From contig MIBM01000126.1 of assembly GCA_001830645.1 (NCBI GenBank), positions 4,558 through 10,424 of the forward strand: 5,867 nucleotides of DNA, given 5' to 3'. The position numbers were made by a program, and so were the translations under genes. The stretch's first letter is position 1. Every line of letters starts with the position of its first letter. The notes under the pieces were generated by a model, which had not been told where the DNA came from, did not search any database, and was given only the letters and a program-made list of their open reading frames with translations. This stretch comes from Spirochaetes bacterium RIFOXYC1_FULL_54_7 (GTDB taxonomy: Bacteria > Spirochaetota > Spirochaetia > Treponematales > UBA12059). Below, piece after piece: positions 1 to 5,379 of this stretch.

Positions 1-1218
1 ACTCTTGAAGCGTATGATCTCAAGCAGGGTTTCGCGGTTGGCAAAATCCGAGTACAGACCTTCTTTGAGGGGTCGGTTGAACTCGTTGGCAACTCTGGCG
101 TACTTGTCCTTGTCCCTGGCTGCAAGGTCTTTGAGTTCACTGATGACTTTCTTCACGGATGCATTGCGGATACTGCTCATGACCCTGTTCTGCTGCAGTA
201 TTTCGCGGCTCACATTGAGAGGCAGGTCTTCGGAGTCTATGACGCCCCGCACGAACCGGAGGTAGGGCGGCAGGAGCTCCTTCTCGTCATCGCTTATGAA
301 GACCCGCTTTACATACAGCTTGACCCCGGGCCTGTAATCCGCATGGTAAAGGTCGAAGGGAGCCTTGCCGGGTATGTAGAACAGGGTAGTGTACTCGATG
401 GTGCCTTCTGCCCGGGTATGCATCCAGGTTATGGGCTCTTCTTCGGTGTCGGCTATGTTTTTGTAGAACTCGATATAGTCTTCATCTTTGAGCTCGTTCT
501 TGGGCCTGCGCCACAGGGCCACTGCGCTGTTGATCTGCTCGTCAACCTTCTTCTTTTTACCCTTTTTCTTGCCTTTGTCATCAAACTCGTCTTCCTCGTA
601 GGCCAGGCGAATAGGTACGGCTACGTGGTTGGAGTATTTCCTGACAAGTTCCTTCAGGCGCCAGGATGACAGGAACTCCCTGCCGTCGTCATTGGTCTTG
701 AGGGTAACGGTGGTGCCGTGACTTTCACGTTCGGCGGCCTCGATGGCATACTCACCCTTGCCATCGCTCTTCCAGAGCCAGGCGCTGTCCTGGCCAGCCT
801 TGCGGGTAAGGACGCTTACCTCGTCTGCAACCATGTAGCTGGCGTAGAAACCGACGCCGAACTGGCCTATCAGGTTTGAATCCTTGCGCTTGTCGGCAGA
901 CATTGCCTCCAGAAAGCGCCTGGTGCCAGATCTGGCTATGGTGCCAAGATTCTCTATGAGGTCAGTTTCGTCCATACCTATGCCGTTGTCGCTGAGAGTC
1001 AGGATTCCGGCCTCCTGGTCAAAAGAAATCCCTATGAGCGGATCAAAGGCGAGGTCTTTGAAGGCTTCGTCCGAGACACGCAGGTACTTGAGCTTGTCTA
1101 TGGCGTCCGAAGAGTTGGAAACGAGTTCCCGCAGGAAAATCTCGCGATGGGAATAGAGGGAGTGGATGATGAGTCGCAGAAGTTGGGTCACTTCCGCCTG
1201 GAACTGGTGGGTGGACAT
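1..1218 (-). CDS. htpG: Hsp90 family chaperone HtpG, 3' end missing (cut by window edge)
   Basis: ATP-dependent cytoplasmic chaperone of the Hsp90 family. The 406 codons seen cover the N-terminal ATPase domain and much of the middle domain; E. coli HtpG has 624 residues, so about a third, including the dimerisation domain, lies outside the window. The GHKL ATP-binding motifs are all present: EIFLRELVSNSSDA (E31 as catalytic glutamate, N35 for magnesium), DNGIGM at 77-82, the lid segment LGTIARSG at 91-98, GQFGVGFY at 118-125 and HGTTVTL at 167-173. The middle-domain arginine of NVSREIL is R338. A lysine-rich stretch, GKKKGKKKK, sits at 216-224 in the linker between the two domains. The ATG at 1218 is chosen because AGGAG (1230-1226 on this strand) lies 7 nt upstream and the protein start aligns with the family. 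The neighbour upstream reads the same way with a 125-nt gap. No HrcA-type CIRCE repeat is seen upstream. Family assignment is secure. Confidence 0.97.
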   Translation of the reverse strand, partial: MSTHQFQAEVTQLLRLIIHSLYSHREIFLRELVSNSSDAIDKLKYLRVSDEAFKDLAFDPLIGISFDQEAGILTLSDNGIGMDETDLIENLGTIARSGTRRFLEAMSADKRKDSNLIGQFGVGFYASYMVADEVSVLTRKAGQDSAWLWKSDGKGEYAIEAAERESHGTTVTLKTNDDGREFLSSWRLKELVRKYSNHVAVPIRLAYEEDEFDDKGKKKGKKKKVDEQINSAVALWRRPKNELKDEDYIEFYKNIADTEEEPITWMHTRAEGTIEYTTLFYIPGKAPFDLYHADYRPGVKLYVKRVFISDDEKELLPPYLRFVRGVIDSEDLPLNVSREILQQNRVMSSIRNASVKKVISELKDLAARDKDKYARVANEFNRPLKEGLYSDFANRETLLEIIRFKS

Positions 1219-1343
1219 GATGAGTCTCCTGTTGTCTATGGAGGTATTGTTATATGTAAATCTACTGATCAAGATGCGGTGCAGGCAAGTGCCGGAGACT
1301 GCTATATAACCGGAATCTGGCAACTCCAGGGCTTGAAAAGGGT
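1219..1343 (-). other. Intergenic gap upstream of htpG
   Basis: This 125-nt gap separates the hydrolase stop from the htpG start. It contains the htpG Shine-Dalgarno AGGAG at 1226-1230. Short AT-rich patches (TATATA near 1301-1307, TATAAC near 1250) could serve as -10 boxes, but neither has a convincing -35 box at 16-18 bp. No stem followed by a T-run was found on the minus strand. Whether htpG has its own promoter or is read through from the hydrolase gene cannot be decided by eye. Confidence 0.4.
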
Positions 1344-2210
1344 CTAACTATACTCATAAGGTTCCCACTGCCTGGCAAAACCGGCAAAACCGAGGGTGTG
1401 GATGGTTTCTGCCTGGGTGTCCACTGCATCACCGTAGTGCATGAGCCACATTTTGGCCCTGGTACCAGAAGGTAGGTTCCGGAGCTCGTTTATGGACGCA
1501 TGTACGCCGCCATCGAAGAACTGGCAGTCGTGGAAGATGGCTCTCAGTTCGTACCTGTCCTCCATAAAAGCGATCAGGTCTGGGTCGAAGCGGGTATCAC
1601 CGGTAAAAAGGATATTGTCATCAATGAGTATGCCATAGCTCGGAGCGGAGGAGCGCCAGGTGGGGGCCGAATCGGGGATATGCTTGGTGCGGAACATGGT
1701 TAGTTTGATGGAGCCGAGCTGCAGCTCCGCTAGTTCCCTGTCCGCACCGGGGACAGGAACGGGATCCAGCACATCCCAGAAATCATCAAAGCCCAGCCAC
1801 TGACCATTGACCCGCTCGTTGTAGGCTGCGCCGCCCTTGAGTGACTTGGCCCAGAGGTAGCGCCGGTACTTAGCCGGGGCTATCATGGTAGGTCTGGATT
1901 TGCCTACATAGCGGCTCATGAGCATGACTTCCTCCAGGCCACCTATGTGGTCGGCATGGGAATGGGTAATGAGATAGTTTCTGACCATGAGAACCGAAAG
2001 CCCCAGCCTGGACAAGGCTTCCGGTGTTCTGGTACCGCAATCAATGAGTACATGATCCGGACCTTTTACTATGAGCAGGTTGTTCTGGTAGAGTTTTTTC
2101 GAGAAGGCGCTTCCGGTTCCAATGAACAGAAGGCTCAGCTGCCCCTGGTTTTCCAGAACTGCAGCAGGATGAGCAGGATTGAGGGTGCCGGACAGGGTGT
2201 TTGCGCTCAT
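1344..2210 (-). CDS. MBL-fold metallo-hydrolase, RNase Z-like
   Basis: Metal-dependent hydrolase of the metallo-beta-lactamase fold, 288 aa with the ATG at 2210. The signature THSHADHIGG gives H83, H85, D87 and H88 for the two metal sites. Later ligand candidates are H177 (FRTKHIPD), D205 (FTGDTRFD) and H258 (MHYGD); H227 and H237 lie in a segment resembling the one that carries the HEAT-type histidine in RNase Z. The fold opens with LLFIGTGSAF near residue 29, typical of the RNase Z and cyclic-nucleotide phosphodiesterase branch. No signal peptide is seen, so it is probably cytoplasmic. The substrate cannot be told: tRNA 3' processing, another nuclease or a phosphodiesterase are all possible. 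The open frame extends to a TTG at 2246, but that codon is the -35 box of a good promoter, so the ATG is preferred. Neither start has a Shine-Dalgarno sequence. The gene is divergent from the M23 operon. The fold is certain; the function is not. Confidence 0.88.
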   Translation of the reverse strand: MSANTLSGTLNPAHPAAVLENQGQLSLLFIGTGSAFSKKLYQNNLLIVKGPDHVLIDCGTRTPEALSRLGLSVLMVRNYLITHSHADHIGGLEEVMLMSRYVGKSRPTMIAPAKYRRYLWAKSLKGGAAYNERVNGQWLGFDDFWDVLDPVPVPGADRELAELQLGSIKLTMFRTKHIPDSAPTWRSSAPSYGILIDDNILFTGDTRFDPDLIAFMEDRYELRAIFHDCQFFDGGVHASINELRNLPSGTRAKMWLMHYGDAVDTQAETIHTLGFAGFARQWEPYEYS

Positions 2211-2217
2211 CGGGAAG

Positions 2218-2246
2218 ACTATAGCGTACAGGGTTGCATATTTCAA
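2218..2246 (-). promoter_or_regulatory. Leftward sigma70-type promoter for the MBL-fold gene
   Basis: On the minus strand TTGAAA (2246-2241), a 17-bp spacer and TATAGT (2223-2218) each match the sigma70 consensus at 5 of 6 positions. The predicted transcription start, six bases after the -10 box, is the G at 2211 or the A at 2210, which is the first base of the hydrolase ATG. The mRNA would thus have essentially no leader, in keeping with the missing Shine-Dalgarno sequence. A weaker alternative lies further upstream: TTGTCA at 2284-2279 with TATGAC at 2260-2255 (18-bp spacer). Confidence 0.6.
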
Positions 2247-2277
2247 AATATGGTGTCATATTTGTGTAATTCCATGT

Positions 2278-2307
2278 TTGACAAGCCGATACTCTATACT
2301 ATATACT
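2278..2307 (+). promoter_or_regulatory. Rightward sigma70-type promoter for the M23-bactofilin operon
   Basis: A perfect TTGACA at 2278-2283 is followed by TATACT at 2302-2307 (18-bp spacer) or TATATA at 2300-2305 (16-bp spacer). Transcription would begin near 2312-2315, just after a run of five C. The leader would be only about 10 nt to the first ATG at 2324 but about 28 nt to the TTG at 2342, which has a good ribosome binding site. No other comparable promoter was noticed before any of the five downstream genes, so this is the likely driver of the whole cluster. Confidence 0.65.
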
Positions 2308-2331
2308 TCCCCCGTATTGTTAAATGAGTAT

Positions 2332-2336
2332 GGAGG
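2332..2336 (+). promoter_or_regulatory. Shine-Dalgarno GGAGG that decides the M23 start
   Basis: GGAGG lies five bases before an in-frame TTG at 2342. It lies inside the open frame if the ATG codons at 2324 or 2330 are used, and neither of those has a purine-rich stretch upstream. The motif therefore favours TTG as the true initiation codon. Confidence 0.6.
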
Positions 2337-2341
2337 CCAGA

Positions 2342-3373
2342 TTGTCCGCGGTAAAACGATATAAAGATATTGAAAAATCGCTGGCACGCCGGTTTGTAAC
2401 TGTGGTTATATCGATGGTTGTTGCTCTCGGCCTGTTCATGGTGCGGTTCATCAAGTCCGGCCGACAGAAGATAACCATCATGCTTGTACCCCACACGGAA
2501 AAACGCATCCTGAATCTTCAGGTCAGTTTCTTCGGTCTTGGATTCTTCATCATAACGGCTGCCTCCCTGATCGGGGTGCTTTCCTTCTCCACTGCGACCT
2601 ATGGTGACGTGATGGCCAAGCTGGCCGGTAAATCCGATACCCTGAAGTCCACACAGGCTGATCTGGATGCCATCCGCGATAGTACAACCAGACTGGTGAA
2701 GGCTGCCCGTTCCTTCCAGGCCACCCTCGATTCCACCTTTGCGACCATAGGCATGAAGGGGTCCCCTTCCCAGACGGTCCGCAGGGATGGCGACCTTTCC
2801 GCCTTCTTTGAGTCCGCGGATATGGGTTCCGGCCGACTCAGGGAAGTAGCTGATATCGAGCGTGTGACCGGGTACCTGGAACAGAGCATACAGCCCCTCA
2901 AGGAACTGGGAGACACGGTGGCAGCCCAGGGCAGCATACTTACCGAGATTCCGAATCTCTGGCCCATACGGGGTGGTATTGGCCATATATCGATGCACTA
3001 CGGCCAGAACGAAAATCCGATCTATGGTTCATGGTACATGCATCGTGGCATAGACATTTCAACCTTCCGATCCGGTGACCCGATAGTGGCCACTGCTGAT
3101 GGCAAGGTTGTCACCGTTGCCTTTGATCAAGGCTTGGGCAATTACATCATCCTGGAGCACAAGCATGGCTTCCTTACCCGTTATGCCCATCTGAAGGCAT
3201 TCAACGTGCAGAAAGGCCAGACAGTCCAGCAGGGACAGACTATCGGTTTCATTGGCAATACCGGCCTGTCCACCGGTCCCCATCTGCACTATGAAGTGCA
3301 TCTGGGTTCCGAGACCATCGATCCTTTGCGGTTCCTGAATATCAGGCCAACTGCTTCGGCGTTGACGCAATAG
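2342..3373 (+). CDS. Membrane-anchored M23 (LytM/lysostaphin-type) metallopeptidase
   Basis: Zinc peptidase expected to cleave peptide cross-links of peptidoglycan on the outer face of the inner membrane. With the TTG start it has 343 aa; starting at ATG 2324 adds six residues. The N-terminus holds two hydrophobic stretches, about 18-36 and 61-84, separated by a basic segment with KITIMLVPHTEKR, a motif that I recall preceding the single membrane anchor of many M23 proteins. A probably helical region follows to about 205, then the catalytic domain. Zinc and catalytic residues are intact: H234 and D238 in MHRGIDIS, H283 in YAHL, H314 and H316 in GPHLHYEV. All key M23 residues are present, so it should be an active enzyme rather than a degenerate activator. 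It heads the operon and precedes the bactofilin, as expected for a scaffold-directed shape enzyme (compare Csd1 and CcmA of Helicobacter). The family is certain; the shape role is inferred from the neighbour. Confidence 0.93.
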   Translation: MSAVKRYKDIEKSLARRFVTVVISMVVALGLFMVRFIKSGRQKITIMLVPHTEKRILNLQVSFFGLGFFIITAASLIGVLSFSTATYGDVMAKLAGKSDTLKSTQADLDAIRDSTTRLVKAARSFQATLDSTFATIGMKGSPSQTVRRDGDLSAFFESADMGSGRLREVADIERVTGYLEQSIQPLKELGDTVAAQGSILTEIPNLWPIRGGIGHISMHYGQNENPIYGSWYMHRGIDISTFRSGDPIVATADGKVVTVAFDQGLGNYIILEHKHGFLTRYAHLKAFNVQKGQTVQQGQTIGFIGNTGLSTGPHLHYEVHLGSETIDPLRFLNIRPTASALTQ

Positions 3374-3397
3374 CACTCTCCGTATACCATAGCCACC

Positions 3398-3910
3398 ATG
3401 CCCGCACTGCGCGATGTTGTCGTAAATACCCTCCTCGGTCCTGATAGTTACTTTCGTGGCGATCTGGTTGTGGATGGCTTTGTCCGTGTGGACGGCGACA
3501 TGCGCGGTTCTATACGCACAACGGGCAAGATAATAGTCAGTGAACTAGCCAGATGCGATGCCTCCATTATTGCCAGGTCGGCTGTGATCGGCGGGGTTGT
3601 ACGTGGTGATGTGTGTGTACTTGAACACCTTACCATACTTGATGGGGGTGTCATTGTAGGTAATGTGTTTGCTCCCAAGCTGGATGCCGATGGTGAAGTG
3701 CTGATTCACGGGGATATTGAAGTGTCCGGACGCCTTGAAGGGGCGGAAGAGGCCTTGGTGGCCTTCCTGGGAAGACATGATGGCACCCTGCGCACTTTTG
3801 AACCTGCTCCTGCCCGTGCCCAGGATGGCCGATCCCCGGGTGTGGCGGTACTTGCGGGGGCCGGAAGGATTGATCCTGCGGATTCCAGGTCTGTTTCATG
3901 GCAAAAATAG
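3398..3910 (+). CDS. Bactofilin family cytoskeletal protein
   Basis: Polymer-forming bactofilin (CcmA/DUF583 type), 170 aa. Residues about 14-115 are the short beta-helix repeats: GPDSYFRGDLVVDGFVRVDG and later turns with recurring V.G.V.G and I.G.IEVSG patterns, typical of GPDTxFxGDLxVDG-type starts. The tail from about 120 is rich in Ala, Pro and Arg and has no clear fold; such disordered tails are common in the family and vary between species. Bactofilins polymerise without nucleotide and often recruit M23 hydrolases, so the M23 gene 24 nt upstream is the natural partner. The ATG at 3398 is the only plausible start, yet no Shine-Dalgarno precedes it; the spacer is pyrimidine-rich, so initiation may depend on termination of the M23 gene. 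The two genes share a reading frame, separated by one TAG and eight sense codons. The gene overlaps the next one by 13 nt. Confidence 0.93.
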   Translation: MPALRDVVVNTLLGPDSYFRGDLVVDGFVRVDGDMRGSIRTTGKIIVSELARCDASIIARSAVIGGVVRGDVCVLEHLTILDGGVIVGNVFAPKLDADGEVLIHGDIEVSGRLEGAEEALVAFLGRHDGTLRTFEPAPARAQDGRSPGVAVLAGAGRIDPADSRSVSWQK

Positions 3911-4392
3911 ACCTACCGGATAACCTGTTGGCAGGCCTGATTCCAGGACTGACAGGACGTCGTCCCGAGAAGAAGCGTGAAGCTGCCAAACTCCCGGGGT
4001 CCTTCAAGAGCAGACTGCGGGAGGCCGGTGATTCCGATGGTGCTTCATCCATCGCCACGGAACCCTATTCCCAGGCCGAAGCCGCAGAGCTCCTGGATGC
4101 CGTTCACAGTTTTGGAGAGTCCTTGAGGAAGGATCCCAATCCGGACAATATCAAGGCCTACAAGAAAGCGGTCAGGAATTTCGTTCATTATGTGGTAGAG
4201 AATGCCTACGAGTTGAATGAGCAGACTTCCGGCCGCAATATCATGAAAAGAAAAAAATATACTACTGTAGTGGTCGTGGATGAGAAGCTCGAACGCCTGG
4301 CGGCGGATCTCATGAGCTCCCAACGCGACCGTCTGGACATTCTCAGGCGCCTCGACGAGATACACGGTCTGCTCGTCGACTTGTTAAGGTGA
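3898..4392 (+). CDS. YaaR/DUF327 family protein
   Basis: Protein of 164 aa related to Bacillus subtilis YaaR (DUF327, about 146 aa), whose biochemical role is not known to me. Family features are the helical core from about residue 57, with LLDAVHSFGESL, then NIKAYKKAVRNFVHYVV at 88-104, a segment ending RKKYTTVVVVDEKLERLA, and a closing helix RLDEIHGLLVDLL. The first 55 residues are basic, low in complexity and probably disordered. It has no signal peptide or membrane segment and no cysteines, so it looks cytoplasmic and all-helical. The start overlaps the bactofilin end by 13 nt (the sequence ATGGCAAAAATAG serves both), with only a weak AGG 8 nt upstream, so translational coupling is likely. 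A PSP1 gene follows after 25 nt. In B. subtilis yaaR is also close to the PSP1 gene yaaT (ricT), with holB between them; here holB is absent. Confidence 0.85.
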   Translation: MAKIDLPDNLLAGLIPGLTGRRPEKKREAAKLPGSFKSRLREAGDSDGASSIATEPYSQAEAAELLDAVHSFGESLRKDPNPDNIKAYKKAVRNFVHYVVENAYELNEQTSGRNIMKRKKYTTVVVVDEKLERLAADLMSSQRDRLDILRRLDEIHGLLVDLLR

Positions 4393-4403
4393 AGGACCAA
4401 ATC

Positions 4404-4408
4404 AGGAG
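4404..4408 (+). promoter_or_regulatory. Shine-Dalgarno AGGAG for the PSP1-domain gene
   Basis: AGGAG lies nine bases before the ATG at 4418. It directly abuts an in-frame TTG at 4409, which leaves no spacing for initiation there. The site therefore fixes the start at ATG 4418 and removes three residues from the longest open frame. Confidence 0.75.
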
Positions 4409-4417
4409 TTGCACGCG

Positions 4418-5338
4418 ATGGATGAATATTCTGACAAAGATACCGCATATGACGATCTGAGCCATCTTGAGGATGACCAGGTAGAGGAAACGGAAGAGCA
4501 TGCCCACAAGGGTGATCTGCCTGATCCACTGTACCGCATCAAGGTCGAACCATACAACGAGACCTATTTTGCATCCGCCGACATGCCCCTTGAATCAGGT
4601 GCCAGGGTAATTGCGCCGACACGGTATGGCAAGGACCTCTGTACTGTGCTTGGTACAGTGAAGTTCCCGGGTTTTGTGCGGGCCGACGATGTTGTGCATA
4701 TTGAGAGGCTGGCGGCTCCGGCGGACGAGACCCGCAGGACCTCTGACACAGAGAAGGAGCGACAGGCCTTCCAGGTGTGCCAGGAGAAGATAAAGGCCCA
4801 CGGCCTGCCCATGAAGCTGGTGTTTGCCCATTACCTGTTCGATGAATCCAAGGTACTGTTCTTCTTCACCGCCGATTCCAGGGTGGATTTCCGCGATCTG
4901 GTGAAGGATCTGGTCGCTGTCTTCAAGATGCGCATAGAACTCAGACAGATCGGTGTAAGGGACGAGGCCAGGGTGGTTGGTGGCTGCGGTGTCTGCGGCA
5001 GGGTGCTTTGCTGCCATGGAGTAACAGACAAGCTTGTTCCGGTGTCTATAAAGATGGCAAAGGACCAGAACCTGTCCCTCAACTCCCTCAAGATATCTGG
5101 TCCCTGCGGGCGCTTGCTGTGCTGTCTTGCTTATGAGTTCGGCTTCTATCGGGAGGCCCGGCGCAGCATGCCCAATGAAGGAACCCGCATCAACTACGAC
5201 GGCACCATGTTCAGGGTCATAGAAGTGAACGTTCCCGCCGGACGGCTGCGCTTGTCGGGTGAGGATGGTCGTTACCTGGAATTGCGGGCAGACCAGTTCT
5301 TCCAGAAGGATGGCCGCTGGAGCTTCTCCGAAGACTAG
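4418..5338 (+). CDS. PSP1 C-terminal domain protein, RicT/YaaT family
   Basis: Protein of 306 aa of the PSP1 family. In Bacillus subtilis the member RicT (YaaT) joins RicA and RicF in a complex that carries [4Fe-4S] clusters and assists RNase Y-dependent mRNA processing. The core runs from about residue 38 to 290. The cysteine signature is clear: GGCGVCGRVLCC (C190, C193, C198, C199), then VSIKMAKDQNLSLNSLKISG at 209-228 and GPCGRLLCC (C230, C235, C236). These are the likely cluster ligands. C190 seems extra: the pattern I recall for the family has a non-cysteine there (GGIGPCGRPLCC). Residues 1-36 form a strongly acidic extension (14 Asp/Glu in the first 33) before the usual beginning near PLYRIKVEPYNETYF. 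No RicA or RicF homologue is in this window. The start is set by AGGAG at 4404. The stop codon overlaps a tandem repeat. The family is certain; a role in RNA turnover here is transferred from Bacillus. Confidence 0.92.
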   Translation: MDEYSDKDTAYDDLSHLEDDQVEETEEHAHKGDLPDPLYRIKVEPYNETYFASADMPLESGARVIAPTRYGKDLCTVLGTVKFPGFVRADDVVHIERLAAPADETRRTSDTEKERQAFQVCQEKIKAHGLPMKLVFAHYLFDESKVLFFFTADSRVDFRDLVKDLVAVFKMRIELRQIGVRDEARVVGGCGVCGRVLCCHGVTDKLVPVSIKMAKDQNLSLNSLKISGPCGRLLCCLAYEFGFYREARRSMPNEGTRINYDGTMFRVIEVNVPAGRLRLSGEDGRYLELRADQFFQKDGRWSFSED

Positions 5339-5361
5339 TTCCCAAGAGAAGTTCCCAAGAG
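5337..5361 (+). repeat. Tandem 12-bp direct repeat across the PSP1 stop codon
   Basis: AGTTCCCAAGAG occurs at 5337-5348 and again at 5350-5361, a 13-bp period. The first copy includes the last two bases of the PSP1 TAG stop. The second ends 7 bp before the GGGAGG ribosome binding site of the next gene. It may be a chance slippage duplication. Confidence 0.8.
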
Positions 5362-5368
5362 TAGTACC

Positions 5369-5374
5369 GGGAGG
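5369..5374 (+). promoter_or_regulatory. Strong Shine-Dalgarno GGGAGG for the deaminase gene
   Basis: GGGAGG ends five bases before the ATG at 5380. It is one of the strongest ribosome binding sites in the window and supports this start for the truncated deaminase gene. Confidence 0.75.
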
Positions 5375-5379
5375 TATTC

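Noticed and set aside
1219..1343. CIRCE-type heat-shock operator or terminator upstream of htpG
   Set aside because: No TTAGCACTC/GAGTGCTAA inverted repeat and no stem with T-run is present; only four-base stems were found.
2211..2246. TTG start at 2246 for the MBL-fold gene
   Set aside because: It coincides with a -35 box, has no ribosome binding site, and adds twelve residues far ahead of the start of the fold.
2294..2998. Open frame of 234 codons antisense to the M23 gene
   Set aside because: The translation has no recognisable family or composition typical of a protein, and the opposite strand encodes an intact M23 enzyme with all catalytic residues.
3651..4058. Open frame of 135 codons antisense to the bactofilin/yaaR junction
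   Set aside because: Pro-, Arg- and His-rich translation with no family resemblance; it covers two well supported genes.
4409..4417. TTG start at 4409 for the PSP1 gene
   Set aside because: It directly abuts the AGGAG, leaving no spacing; ATG 4418 has a nine-base spacer.
5319..5351. Possible hairpin (CTTCTC with GAGAAG) at the end of the PSP1 gene as a terminator
   Set aside because: Only six pairs with a 17-nt loop and no T-run follow; it lies mostly inside coding sequence and two features share the bases of the tandem repeat.
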